Assembly (NCBI RefSeq): GCF_024637375.1
Contig: NZ_JAGXFK010000087.1
Coordinates: 1 to 64,000, forward strand
Direction: 5' to 3'
DNA length: 64,000 bases
DNA from: Sediminimonas sp.
Lineage (GTDB): Bacteria; Pseudomonadota; Alphaproteobacteria; Rhodobacterales; Rhodobacteraceae
A model generated the notes under the pieces. The model saw only the letters and a list, made by a program, of their open reading frames with translations. It searched no databases and was not told where the DNA came from. Positions 17,824 through 26,555 of the stretch are shown here, one piece after another. The stretch's first letter is position 1, and each line of letters opens with the position of its first letter. The position numbers were made by a program, and so were the translations under genes.

Positions 17824-18619
17824 CAACAAGGCCGATCTGGCGCTGCTGATCGGCGCGGCGCGGGACGCGGCCGAGGTGGCCCGGCGTCACGTAGGCGGCG
17901 ACCTGGAGATCGTCGAGAAACCCGACGGCGCGGGGCCGGTGACTGTCGCCGACATGGCGGTGAACGCGGTGCTGGAAGACCGGTTGCGCACCGCCCGGCC
18001 CGGCTATGGCTGGCTGTCCGAGGAAAGCCCCGACAGCACCGAGCGGCTGGCGCGCGGGGCGGTTTTCGTGGTCGATCCGATCGACGGCACGCGCAGCTAC
18101 ATCGAGGGGTCGGGCACCTGGGCGCATTCGATCGCGGTGGTGCGAGGCGGCCGGGTAACGGCGGCGGTTGTCTACCTGCCGGCGAAGGAAAAGATGTACA
18201 CCGCGCGGGCCGGCGGTGGCGCCACGCTCAATGGCCGAACGATCAGGCATTCGGCGCGGGCCGGGCTGACCGGGGCCACGCTTCTGGCGGCGCGGCCGGC
18301 GCTGGAGCCGGCGAACTGGCGCGACGGGCAGGTGCCGTCTCTGGCGCGCCACCACCGCCCGTCGCTGGCCTACCGGCTGTCGCTGGTGGCCGAGGGGCGC
18401 TTCGACGCGATGCTGACGCTGCGCGATAGCTGGGAATGGGACATCGCGGCCGGGGCGCTGATCCTGGCCGAGGCAGGCGCGGCGGTCAGCGACCGCACCG
18501 GCGCGCCGCTGCTTTTCAACCGGCCATGGCCGAAGATGCCCGGCGTGCTGGCCGGGTCGTTGGCACTGCATGCGGACCTGCTGGCGCGGCTCGCGCCGTC
18601 GGATGGCCCCGGGCAATAG
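17810..18619 (+). CDS. CysQ-like 3'(2'),5'-bisphosphate nucleotidase / inositol monophosphatase family
   Basis: The protein has 269 residues. Metal-binding motifs of the family are complete: EESPD near residue 66, DPIDGTRSYIEG near residue 88, and WDIAAGALILAEAGA near residue 212. CysQ removes the PAP left by sulfate assimilation and sulfotransferases; inositol phosphatases share the motifs, so the exact substrate is inferred. The start is a TTG inside the 3' end of the TldD-like gene, with GAGGGA eight bases upstream, so the two genes are coupled. Confidence 0.85.
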   Translation: MPENDNKADLALLIGAARDAAEVARRHVGGDLEIVEKPDGAGPVTVADMAVNAVLEDRLRTARPGYGWLSEESPDSTERLARGAVFVVDPIDGTRSYIEGSGTWAHSIAVVRGGRVTAAVVYLPAKEKMYTARAGGGATLNGRTIRHSARAGLTGATLLAARPALEPANWRDGQVPSLARHHRPSLAYRLSLVAEGRFDAMLTLRDSWEWDIAAGALILAEAGAAVSDRTGAPLLFNRPWPKMPGVLAGSLALHADLLARLAPSDGPGQ

Positions 18620-18756
18620 TCACCCGAAACCAGGGTTCGCAACAGATCGCACCACCTGAGCGGTGATCCGTCATCCGAACGGCGATAGGCCAGCCCGGCT
18701 CAGCAGGGCGCACGCCCACTTTTCCGGAAGGGCTGATCCGTTGCGATGCGCCGCCC

Positions 18757-20277
18757 CTATTTCAGCCGCTCCCCGTTGGCCAGCACCTTGCCATCGGGCG
18801 TCACTTCGATCTCGGAAGTCAGCACGTCGTCCCCGGCAGGCTTGGCAAAAAGCCCGAGCATCATGCGCATGCCGGTCACCTGGTCCTCGGGGACCACCCC
18901 CATCTCGGTGAGCTTGTCGAGAAGCCCATGCGCCCCCGACAGCCTGAGCGACAGCTTGCCCTCGGGGCGCGGCATACCTTCGAAAGTGTCGAGGTCGGTA
19001 TTGTCGAAGGTGAAGGCCCCGTCGCCGGTCAGTTCGACACCGGCCACCGACAATTCCAGCGTGTTCACGCGCGCGTCACGCAATTCGCCCGGCGGGGCGT
19101 CGAGCGATTCCATCTCCTGCGCGTCCATCACGTCCTCCGTGAGCACGCCGCTGGCTGCGAGATCAAGACGCAGCGTCGCGGGATCGCGCGGCAGGCGGCC
19201 GCCGGGGTCGACCATGGCCCAGAGCTGTTCGGGCACCGCAAGCCCGGCCAACACCAGACTCAGGCCTATATCCTGCGGCGCATCGCTGGCGCTGACGGGC
19301 ATGGCCAGGTCGAAGCCCAGTTCTTCGAAGCTGACGGCAATCGGGAACGGGGCCTCGGTGCTGGCGATCTCAACCGCGACATCGCGCGCTTCCAGCCCAT
19401 AGACGAGACCGTCTTTCGAGAGGGAGAAATCCAACCCGCCGCCGGCGGAGCGCGAACTGCCCTCGCTGCTTTCGCCGGGGGACTTGACGGAAAAGGTGCT
19501 TTCACCGGTCGCGTAGGACAGCGTGCCGCCCATGGAGAGCCCCGCATTCAGCGCCGCCGCCATGTCATCGCGGTACTCCGCCCCCTCGGGGATGCGCCAT
19601 TCGCTGTCGTAACTCAGATCGGTAAGCGAACCGGCAAGCTGTGCTTGGCCCGTCGCGTCCTCGGGCGCGCTGACGTCGATATCGTAGCTCATGGCTGCCA
19701 TTGTCATGGTCTGATCGTAACGGCGTACCGCGCCCTGCACGACCTCGCTGACCCCGGCCAGGGCTTCCATGCTGATCCTCGCCTGGTCGATATTCATCGG
19801 CTCGCCATCGACCAGGACCTGTGTCACCCGGATTTCCGATTCAGCCGCCGAGTAGGCGTATTTCATCGCCTCCGGGCTGCCCGACACCACCGTGACAAAC
19901 CCACTGTGGGCATGTTCGACGGTGAACTCGACGGTATCAACTTCGTCGTCCTCGGCGGGGTGTACCGTCACGACGATCGGCATTACCTCGGGCAGGGTGA
20001 GTTCGACCGTGCCATCGCCGCTTTCGGTGAACGACAGTTCCGGCACCTCGATGCGCACGCGGCCCTCGTCCTCGGACAACTCGACGCGCATGACGATGTC
20101 GCGCACGTCCAGCCCCTGCGGCGTGTTCTTTTCGGTCGCGGTCATGGTCACACCCATATCCGCGGTGCTTGCCTTGTAATTCTGCCAGACCTCGCTGGCC
20201 GTCACGTCGGCCAGGGCTGGCGCCGCACATGTCAAAGCGGCTGCCACGGTTGCCTGGGTCATCCAAATTCGGGTCAT
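18757..20277 (-). CDS. DUF2125 domain exported protein
   Basis: This 506-residue protein has a signal peptide (cleavage after APALA, near residue 23). The rest is a long series of beta-rich segments (VELTLPEVMPIVVTVHP, LELSVAGVELTGDGAFTF, GKLSLRLSGAHGLLDKL). It matches the DUF2125 type I know from Rhodobacterales, and length is as expected. It is probably periplasmic or outer-membrane associated; the function is unknown. Confidence 0.85.
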   Translation of the reverse strand: MTRIWMTQATVAAALTCAAPALADVTASEVWQNYKASTADMGVTMTATEKNTPQGLDVRDIVMRVELSEDEGRVRIEVPELSFTESGDGTVELTLPEVMPIVVTVHPAEDDEVDTVEFTVEHAHSGFVTVVSGSPEAMKYAYSAAESEIRVTQVLVDGEPMNIDQARISMEALAGVSEVVQGAVRRYDQTMTMAAMSYDIDVSAPEDATGQAQLAGSLTDLSYDSEWRIPEGAEYRDDMAAALNAGLSMGGTLSYATGESTFSVKSPGESSEGSSRSAGGGLDFSLSKDGLVYGLEARDVAVEIASTEAPFPIAVSFEELGFDLAMPVSASDAPQDIGLSLVLAGLAVPEQLWAMVDPGGRLPRDPATLRLDLAASGVLTEDVMDAQEMESLDAPPGELRDARVNTLELSVAGVELTGDGAFTFDNTDLDTFEGMPRPEGKLSLRLSGAHGLLDKLTEMGVVPEDQVTGMRMMLGLFAKPAGDDVLTSEIEVTPDGKVLANGERLK

Positions 20278-20406
20278 CGTACCTCGCCCTTTATAAAATT
20301 CACCTGCACAGCTTCACTGCATGTCGGCGTCGCGTCAAGCGATCATGGTGCTGGACCGGCCCCGCACGGCGGTCTACCACGGGGGCGCAAACGAAGGGGA
20401 AGACCG

Positions 20407-21159
20407 ATGACCGACCTGACAGGAAAAACCGTTCTGATCACCGGCGCCAGCCGCGGCATCGGCGCCGCCGCCGCGCGCGTCTTTGCCGACGCCGGCGCCA
20501 ATGTCGCGCTGGCCGCGCGCAGCACCGAGGCAACCGCCGCGCTGGCCGAGGAAATCGGCGCCCAGGCACTGGCGCTGCAATGCGATGTCAGCCGCTACGC
20601 CGATGTCGAGGCCGCCGTTGCGGCGACGGTGGCGCAATTCGGCGGGCTCGACATCGTGATCGGCAATGCCGGGGTGATCGAGCCGATCGGCGCACTGGCC
20701 GAAGCCGACCCCGAGGCATGGGCGCGCGCCATCCAGATCAACCTGACCGGCGTGTTCCATGGCATGCGGGCCGCGATTCCCGTGATGCAGGAGCGTGGCG
20801 GCGGCACCATCATCACCGTCAGTTCAGGCGCCGCGCACAACCCGCTGGAAGGCTGGAGCGCCTATTGTGCCTCGAAGGCGGGCGCGGCGATGCTGACCGC
20901 CTGCGCCGACCGCGAGGCGCGCAGCGGCGGGCTGCGCATCATGGGCCTGTCGCCCGGCACCGTGGCCACCGACATGCAACGCACCATCAAGCAAAGCGGC
21001 ATCGGCCCGGTGGCGCAGTTGGACTGGTCCGACCACGTTCCGCCCGAATGGCCCGCGCGCACCCTGCTGTGGATGTGCTCCCCCGACGCCGACGACTGGA
21101 TCGGGCGCGAGGTGTCGCTGCGCGATGCCGGCATCCGCAAGCGCGTGGGGCTGGAATGA
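20407..21159 (+). CDS. Short-chain dehydrogenase/reductase
   Basis: This 250-residue classical SDR has the TGASRGIGA coenzyme site at residues 13-21, NAG near residue 85 and the catalytic YxxxK in SAYCASKAG. Substrate unknown. It overlaps the following enoyl-CoA hydratase gene by ATGA, suggesting a shared pathway on an acyl-CoA or hydroxyacyl compound. A GGGGAAG site precedes the ATG. Confidence 0.92.
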   Translation: MTDLTGKTVLITGASRGIGAAAARVFADAGANVALAARSTEATAALAEEIGAQALALQCDVSRYADVEAAVAATVAQFGGLDIVIGNAGVIEPIGALAEADPEAWARAIQINLTGVFHGMRAAIPVMQERGGGTIITVSSGAAHNPLEGWSAYCASKAGAAMLTACADREARSGGLRIMGLSPGTVATDMQRTIKQSGIGPVAQLDWSDHVPPEWPARTLLWMCSPDADDWIGREVSLRDAGIRKRVGLE

Positions 21160-21770
21160 TCGCGCTCGATCGTGGCGATGACGGGCTGTGGACGGTCACG
21201 CTCGACCGGCCCGACAAGGCCAATTCGCTGACGCCCGAGATGCTGGAGGAACTGCTGCGTATCGCCCACGCGGCCACCGATGCCCGCGCGCTGATTCTCA
21301 CCGGGCGGGGCCGGGTGTTCAGCGCCGGGGCCGACCTGGACGCGGCGCGCGCCGGGCTGGCCACCAGCCCGCTGTGGGAAGAGCTGTCATCGGCGATCGC
21401 GGCGCTGCCGGGCCTGACCATCGCGGCGCTCAACGGCACGCTGGCCGGCGGCGCCATGGGCATGGCGCTGGCCTGCGATTTGCGGCTGGCGGTGCCGGTG
21501 GCGAAGTTCTTTTACCCGGTGATGAAACTGGGCTACCTGCCGCAACCGTCCGATCCCGGGCGCATGGCGGCGCTGATCGGGCCGGCGCGGACCAAGCTGC
21601 TGCTGATGGGCGGACAGAAGATCGACACTGAGGCGGCGCTGTCCTTCGGGCTGATCGACCGGGTTTGCGCGCCTGATACGCTGCTGGACGAGGCGCGCAC
21701 CATTGCCGCCGACACGCTGGCGGCCGACCCGGATCTGGCCGCGCGCATCAAGGGCATGTGCAGCGCCTGA
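21156..21770 (+). CDS. Enoyl-CoA hydratase/isomerase family protein
   Basis: The protein has 204 residues, shorter than the usual 255-265 of crotonases. The oxyanion-hole segments are visible (RVFSAGADLDAA and ALNGTLAGGAMGMALACDLRLA), as is the acid/base region LGYLPQPSDPGR. The C-terminal helical tail is short. Residues usually acting as catalytic Glu pair are not evident, so the reaction may not be hydration. It is coupled to the SDR. Confidence 0.85.
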   Translation: MIALDRGDDGLWTVTLDRPDKANSLTPEMLEELLRIAHAATDARALILTGRGRVFSAGADLDAARAGLATSPLWEELSSAIAALPGLTIAALNGTLAGGAMGMALACDLRLAVPVAKFFYPVMKLGYLPQPSDPGRMAALIGPARTKLLLMGGQKIDTEAALSFGLIDRVCAPDTLLDEARTIAADTLAADPDLAARIKGMCSA

Positions 21771-21779
21771 GTCCAGGGC

Positions 21780-22799
21780 TCAGCGGCGCAGGGTGTCGCC
21801 ATAGCTGATCGTCGGGGTCAGTTCGACGGCGCGCTCGGCGGGTTCTTCGCCGCGGCTGTACGCCGCGACGATCTCGGCGGCGCGGCGTCCGATCTCGGCG
21901 CGGCAGGCGTCCATCGTGGCCAGCTTGCGCGGCAATCCCTGCAACAGCTCGACCCCGTTGAAACCGGCCAGCCCGATCTGCCCGGGGATGTCGTATCCCG
22001 CTTCGAGCAGGTAGAGCAGCCCGCCGGCCCCGATCAAATCATTGGAATAGTAAAGAAAATCCAGGTCCGGGCTGCGGTCGAGGATGGCGCGGGTCATCTC
22101 GCGCCCCTTGGCCAGCGCCGAGCCGCCGGAATAGAATTCCTGATCCTCGATCTCGACCCCGCCCTTGGCCATCGCCTGCGTGAAGCCCTCGAACCGCTTG
22201 CGCGCACGGTGGTCCAGCGGCATCTTGGTGCCCAGGAAGCCGATCTTGCGATACCCTGCAGCAAGGATGGCCTGCCCCATCTCGCGCCCCGCGCGGCGGT
22301 GAGATATCCCCACCATCGCATCCACGGGGTGACCATCGGTATCCATGATCTCGACCACCGGGATACCGGCGGCGCGCAGCATGGCGCGGCTGGCGTCGGA
22401 ATGTTCCAGCCCGGCGATGATAACCCCCGAAGGCCGCCACGACAGCATCTCGTAGAGCACCTTTTCCTCTTTCTCGGGAAGGTAGTCGGTAATCCCCACA
22501 ACGGGCTGCAGGTCGGTATCCTCCAGCACCTTGCTGATGCCGGTCATCACCTCGGGAAACACCATGTTCGACATCGACGGGATGATCACCGCCACCAGGT
22601 TCACGTGCTGGCTGGCCAGCGCACCGGCGATCTTGTTGGGCACGTAGCCAAGCGCCTTGGCCGCCGTCAGCACCCGCGCGCGGGTGTCGGGCGACACGTC
22701 GCCCTTGCCGCGCAGGACACGGCTGACGGTCATCTCCGACACGCCCGCGGCTTCGGACACATCGCGCAGGGTCAGCGGGCGGTGGTCATGTGTTGTCAC
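21780..22799 (-). CDS. LacI family transcriptional regulator
   Basis: The protein has 339 residues. The N-terminal LacI helix-turn-helix is clear (LTLRDVSEAAGVSEMTVSRVLRG), with the hinge segment at ALGYVPNKIAGALAS. A periplasmic-binding-protein-like sensor domain follows. The type with EVMTGISKVLEDTDLQPVVG is often annotated as GntR, a gluconate-type repressor. No sugar operon is adjacent, so the regulon is unknown. It lies next to the tRNA-Arg island boundary, on the chromosomal side. Confidence 0.9.
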   Translation of the reverse strand: MTTHDHRPLTLRDVSEAAGVSEMTVSRVLRGKGDVSPDTRARVLTAAKALGYVPNKIAGALASQHVNLVAVIIPSMSNMVFPEVMTGISKVLEDTDLQPVVGITDYLPEKEEKVLYEMLSWRPSGVIIAGLEHSDASRAMLRAAGIPVVEIMDTDGHPVDAMVGISHRRAGREMGQAILAAGYRKIGFLGTKMPLDHRARKRFEGFTQAMAKGGVEIEDQEFYSGGSALAKGREMTRAILDRSPDLDFLYYSNDLIGAGGLLYLLEAGYDIPGQIGLAGFNGVELLQGLPRKLATMDACRAEIGRRAAEIVAAYSRGEEPAERAVELTPTISYGDTLRR

Positions 22800-22892
22800 G
22801 GCGAATTGTCCTGAAAATGCGGTCGCCGCGATGCTAGCGTGAAGCGCCGGCCTTGTTCAAGCCGCGCGCAGCCGCTAAACGGGTGCCCGCGC

Positions 22893-22969
22893 GGCCCCGT
22901 GGCTCAACCGGATAGAGCAGCCCCCTCCTAAGGGGCAGGTTGCAGGTTCGAATCCTGCCGGGGTCGCCA
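22893..22969 (+). tRNA. tRNA-Arg (anticodon CCU)
   Basis: A complete cloverleaf of 77 bases includes an encoded CCA. The acceptor arm is GGCCCCG with CGGGGTC. The D stem is GCTC/GAGC. The anticodon stem is GCCCC/GGGGC around loop CTCCTAA, giving anticodon CCT. The T arm is GCAGG-TTCGAAT-CCTGC. Its 3' end is the integration site of the element that follows. Confidence 0.96.
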
Positions 22970-22971
22970 GT
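22953..22971. repeat. attL, 19-base direct repeat inside tRNA-Arg
   Basis: The sequence tcctgccggggtcgccagt covers the 3' half of the T stem, the acceptor strand and the CCA, plus two more bases. It is identical to 27918-27936. Confidence 0.9.
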
Positions 22972-23157
22972 CATAGTTATTACCTCAAAATCAAGAGCTT
23001 ACACACTAGAAATCCACCCAATGCGGTGAAAATGTGTGGCGTTTTGAGTGGCGTCGTCTGAGGCTCAACCCTACGGGCGAATCCCTAGCATTGAGCTAGA
23101 AGAAGGGATACGATCCCAGCCATCATATACGTAGAACAACCTTCGACGGGGCGGACA

Positions 23158-23685
23158 ATGACAGGCTTAACCAAAAGGGAACGACTTCGTCGCGTGGCAT
23201 TACTTTGTTGTCATTTCTCCAGGAATTTAGCCTACTACCGCGCGTGGCATAAGAGACTAGTCCCTGGTGAGTATGGGGAACTTCTTGCGACGATTGACGG
23301 AAACTTCATCGACATGGCAGTGCTCGAATGGTGCAAGCTCTTCGGCGATAGAAGAGGAAAGCACTGTTGGGGTGAAGTTGTAAGTTGCCAGGGTTTTGAA
23401 GTTGATATGCTCAAACATCTCGATGAAACAGATGATCAGTTCAAAAAATACATCGATGATATGCGCGAATATCGAAACATGTTCCTCGCGCACCTTGATG
23501 ACGAACGTACTATGAATATTCCAAGAATGGACATAGCAGAAGGATCCGTCAAATTCCTCTACGACCATTTGATTTGCGTTGAGGCTACGGCTGGCGATCT
23601 GGAGGGGCTACCCACAGACTTGACGGCTTACCAGGAGGCATGTGGCAATAGAGCATTGTCTTTTCTTGGTCGCTGCAATTTTTGA
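23158..23685 (+). CDS. HEPN-like protein, candidate defence/toxin cargo of the element
   Basis: This 175-residue protein has no clear named family. It looks all-helical. Residues 106-112 read RNMFLAH, matching the RNxxxxH signature of HEPN ribonucleases, and this falls in a predicted helix after DETDDQFKKYIDDMREY, as in HEPN folds such as the AbiU2 type. HEPN proteins are frequent RNA-cleaving toxins in abortive-infection and toxin-antitoxin systems. It sits 186 bases inside attL, in low-GC DNA, and has no obvious partner gene beside it. The assignment rests on one motif and predicted helicity, so it is tentative. Confidence 0.75.
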   Translation: MTGLTKRERLRRVALLCCHFSRNLAYYRAWHKRLVPGEYGELLATIDGNFIDMAVLEWCKLFGDRRGKHCWGEVVSCQGFEVDMLKHLDETDDQFKKYIDDMREYRNMFLAHLDDERTMNIPRMDIAEGSVKFLYDHLICVEATAGDLEGLPTDLTAYQEACGNRALSFLGRCNF

Positions 23686-23875
23686 CTGTGTGCGGAAAAT
23701 CAACCTGATAGAGACGGGATCACGACCTGAGCGACGAATGACGCAGAAGGGCTGGCTCCGGCCATCCGCTGCGGGCGGCATGAAGGTCGGCTCTGGGCCG
23801 TCCGCGCCCGCACCAGCGTCAACCAAGCACAAATTCAACCGTAGCTACGACAGGAAACATAAGCTCCACAGGTAG

Positions 23876-24511
23876 TCACATCCCCCACCTACCCAAGACC
23901 TTCTCAGCCGCTGCAGGGTCTTTTTTGATCCTTAGCACCGTTTGCCGCGTCAGCCCTGTCGCCTTGCTGATCTCCGATGTCCCTGCCCCGTTGCCCAGCA
24001 TGTCCACGACCACGCCCAGCGCCTTTCGGTCATAACTGGGCTTCTTGCCCCGGTACTTTACCTTGTCCTGCCGTGCGGCTTCTATGCCAGCCTTCTGGGC
24101 TTCCTTCGTGGCCTCCGCCTGCGCCTGTGCCGTTGCTGCCATGAAGGCGATCAGTGCGTCTCTCACGGCCTCCTGCATGGGGTCTTGTGTGGCCCCGTCG
24201 AAGGTCAGCCCATTGATCACGGTCTTCACCACGACCCCTTGCCGCATGAAGTGCCGGATCGTGTCCGTGACGTCCTGATAGTTCCGACCCAGCCGATCCA
24301 CCCAGCGCACTACCAGCGTGTCCCCATGACGCAGCTTGTCGAACAGTCGCTTGCCTTCAGGACGTTCTTGCAGCGTCGTACTGACGCCTGAGACCCCGTG
24401 GTCAGCGATCACCTCGTCAATCTCGAAGCCTGCCGCCTCTGCCTGCGCCTTCTGGTGGTCAAGGGTTTGGTCAGCGGTGGAAACACGCGCGTAGAAGATG
24501 GTCTTGGTCAT
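23876..24511 (-). CDS. Serine site-specific recombinase (resolvase/invertase family)
   Basis: This 211-residue recombinase has catalytic Ser11 in YARVSTADQ, the conserved GVSG and WVDRLGRNYQDVTDTI regions, and a C-terminal Hin-like helix-turn-helix (LGNGAGTSEISKATGLTRQTVLRI). It is the short resolvase/invertase type rather than a large integrase. It could resolve multimers, invert a segment or work with the tyrosine integrase. Upstream are repeated TGTACG motifs that may be its sites. Confidence 0.92.
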   Translation of the reverse strand: MTKTIFYARVSTADQTLDHQKAQAEAAGFEIDEVIADHGVSGVSTTLQERPEGKRLFDKLRHGDTLVVRWVDRLGRNYQDVTDTIRHFMRQGVVVKTVINGLTFDGATQDPMQEAVRDALIAFMAATAQAQAEATKEAQKAGIEAARQDKVKYRGKKPSYDRKALGVVVDMLGNGAGTSEISKATGLTRQTVLRIKKDPAAAEKVLGRWGM

Positions 24512-24521
24512 GGTGTCCTCG

Positions 24522-24612
24522 TGTACGTTTGGGTTCTGTACGCTGATTATAGTGTACGTAGTCCCTAGTCAACCCTTGTGGACACCCGTCCGGACTCCCC
24601 CGGAGATGTACG
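24522..24612. promoter_or_regulatory. Four TGTACG repeats upstream of the serine recombinase
   Basis: TGTACG occurs at 24522, 24537, 24553 and 24607. The first three are spaced 15-16 bases apart, immediately upstream of the recombinase start codon. Such spacing suits recombination subsites or an operator. The inner GTAC is self-complementary, so orientation is not informative. Confidence 0.4.
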
Positions 24613-24780
24613 CAGGCCTATAGCCCTACGGACACATCGCAAGCTGCCTTCCGTGGTGCGGGCACTGGTTGCTTGTCATTCCGGCAGGTGTATGGCACAG
24701 CGTATGGCAAGGTCACTAATGCAGATTGGCATTGGATATCAGCGCCTTGCGTGGTTCACCACCTAGAAGGACACGCAATC

Positions 24781-24981
24781 ATGACAGACCTCATTCACAT
24801 CACCATTCCGTTCCTTGGACGCCTCTACGCCCAGCGCGACACCATCACGCTACGACGCGTCGAATGCGCAGTACTGCACGGCCCCAGCGGCAAGGAATAC
24901 CTCCTCTGCCTCGGGCGCCTCCGGGTCTACCTGACCCCGCCCCGTGTGATAGCTGCTGAGGCAAGCCCAGAGCGCCGCTGA
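24781..24981 (+). CDS. Small protein of unknown function (66 aa)
   Basis: A 66-residue reading frame (MTDLIHITIPFLGRLYAQRD and onward) has GAAGGA nine bases before its ATG. The middle is basic and beta-rich (TITLRRVECAVLHG, YLLCLGRLRVYL). It has no family I recognise. It lies between the serine recombinase and ParB-like genes, on the opposite strand to both. It is supported mainly by the ribosome site. Confidence 0.5.
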   Translation: MTDLIHITIPFLGRLYAQRDTITLRRVECAVLHGPSGKEYLLCLGRLRVYLTPPRVIAAEASPERR

Positions 24982-25130
24982 GCGGGACAAGGAGTAGGGC
25001 TGCACCTTGTGGTGGCCCTGCCCCCTGATCGTCACCCCCTCACCCCCCAGCGTAACCCACAGGGGGGCGAAAGCTTCCTGCCGTATAGTGGTAAGCCGCT
25101 CAGATGTTTGCGCCCCAAACATTCCTGAGG

Positions 25131-25892
25131 TCAGAAGGGGAAATCATCCTCTTCCTCCTCGCAGCCTTGGCGCAACTCGTCCAGCACGTAGGCCAAGGTC
25201 AGCTTCGATAAGCGACGCTCAAGGACACGGGCAACAGCTTCCCATTGGCGGCTGCCCATGCTTCCAAGGGATGCACCAATCTCATCATCTAGCGCCTTTG
25301 CCCGCGCTTCGATCACCTGCTCCTGCATGTCCTCGTCCCACTCCTCTGGCTCAATCCCGTTCCATTCCCGCATTGCCGACCACCACGTATCGGGAAGGAC
25401 TGCGTCTTCCTGCTCCAGCGCTTTTCGCGCCCTGCGCATCTTCGCAACGGTACCGTCGCTCACGCCAGTGGCCTTGACTGTCTGTGCCTTTGACAGGCCA
25501 TGATCCGAGCAGACCAGACGCCACGCCGCGTTGTCACGCTCCGTCTTGGTCATCGGCAGTTTCGTCTTCGTGTTCTCGTTCAGAGCCAAGAGCATCGCGT
25601 CGGCTTCGCAGCATTCGTGAACGATCACCGGGACAGCCTTGGTGTGTCTGCTGGCAGCGTAGGCCGCGTGTCTGTGATGGCCATCTACCACGACAAAATC
25701 GCCTTCTCCGCGCTTCCACACGGTCATGGCGTCGAGCGTTTGCCCAGCGGCGATGGCATCGGCCAGCCCCCGCACGTGGTCCTCCGTTGTCTCGAACTCG
25801 CGGAACTGGAAGGTCTCAGGTTCCGTCTTGAGCTTGTTCAAGGCCATACGCATTCGCTTGGGGCGCGTAACCCCTTGTGTTTCATCGTTCAT
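25131..25892 (-). CDS. ParB/sulfiredoxin N-terminal domain protein with HTH
   Basis: The protein has 253 residues. A ParB/Srx-type fold spans about residues 15-110, with the phosphate-binding box VVDGHHRHAAYAAS and the following LNENTKTKLPMTKTER. A helix-turn-helix follows (LSKAQTVKATGVSDGTVAKMRRA). The C-terminus is acidic (CEEEEDDFPF). No ParA gene is adjacent, so it may be a regulator, a replication/stability factor or a ParB-like CTPase or nuclease rather than a partition protein. Confidence 0.85.
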   Translation of the reverse strand: MNDETQGVTRPKRMRMALNKLKTEPETFQFREFETTEDHVRGLADAIAAGQTLDAMTVWKRGEGDFVVVDGHHRHAAYAASRHTKAVPVIVHECCEADAMLLALNENTKTKLPMTKTERDNAAWRLVCSDHGLSKAQTVKATGVSDGTVAKMRRARKALEQEDAVLPDTWWSAMREWNGIEPEEWDEDMQEQVIEARAKALDDEIGASLGSMGSRQWEAVARVLERRLSKLTLAYVLDELRQGCEEEEDDFPF

Positions 25893-25940
25893 TTCTGGTG
25901 TTCTCTTCGGTACAGTGATCCAAATCGCTGATCCCAGCCT

Positions 25941-26555
25941 ATGCAGAATGCACAGTCAGTAGCTGCATACCCTCGCAACGGCAAAAGCCCCGCCTCAGGC
26001 CCCCGCCAAGGCGACTTCACCTCGTCCACGGGAACCCGAAGCAGAAGCCACGGACCAGCCGAAGAGACCCGTGCGGCGTTGCTCTGGGGCCGTCGCCTCA
26101 GCGTCCACTCGGGTTTTCTTCAATGGTGGCACCCAGACACGTCCTCCAACGCACTGACCCTCTTCAACTTCAACGGCCACGACATCCGCGTCATCGACAT
26201 CGACGGCCAGCCTTGGTTCGTGTCGGCTGACGTACTCCATGCCTTGGGCATCAAGCAGACGTCGCACGGCCATGCGACCAAGAACCTTAGCGCTGATGAA
26301 CGCAAACTGTATCAGGTACAGAAAAGGGTACGGTCTCAGGTGATTACCTGCGAGAGCGGCATGTACAAGCTGGTCATGCGCTCAGACAAGCCCGAAGCCA
26401 AGGCGTTCCAGAACTGGGTGACCCGTGTGGTGCTGCCCGCGATCCACAAGCACGGCGGCTATGTCCGGGCTGAAGAGAACGTCGGCAAGGATCATTCAAC
26501 CCCTGCTCGTCAGCGCATTCTGGTTCCGATCACCATTCCACCTCCGGCCAAGTGA
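25941..26555 (+). CDS. Bro-N domain protein (phage antirepressor-like), possibly truncated
   Basis: The protein has 204 residues as drawn. A Bro-N domain begins near residue 70 (LTLFNFNGHDIRVIDIDGQPWFVSADVLHALGI) and runs to about residue 175 (KAFQNWVTRVVLPAIHKHGGYV). Bro-N proteins are DNA-binding phage antirepressors. The first 70 residues are rich in Ser, Pro and Arg and resemble no domain, so the true start may be later, at a non-ATG codon. The C-terminal domain usual in antirepressors is absent, and the 3' end overlaps the convergent integrase gene by 26 bases, so truncation is likely. Confidence 0.75.
   Translation: MQNAQSVAAYPRNGKSPASGPRQGDFTSSTGTRSRSHGPAEETRAALLWGRRLSVHSGFLQWWHPDTSSNALTLFNFNGHDIRVIDIDGQPWFVSADVLHALGIKQTSHGHATKNLSADERKLYQVQKRVRSQVITCESGMYKLVMRSDKPEAKAFQNWVTRVVLPAIHKHGGYVRAEENVGKDHSTPARQRILVPITIPPPAK

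Noticed and set aside
24578-24766. A 62-codon plus-strand frame upstream of the 66-residue gene
   Set aside because: No ribosome site and no similarity to any domain; the region is better read as the recombinase promoter.
24850-25122. A 90-codon frame on the minus strand just after the ParB-like gene
   Set aside because: It lacks a usable ribosome site and overlaps the better-supported 66-residue frame; composition is unremarkable.
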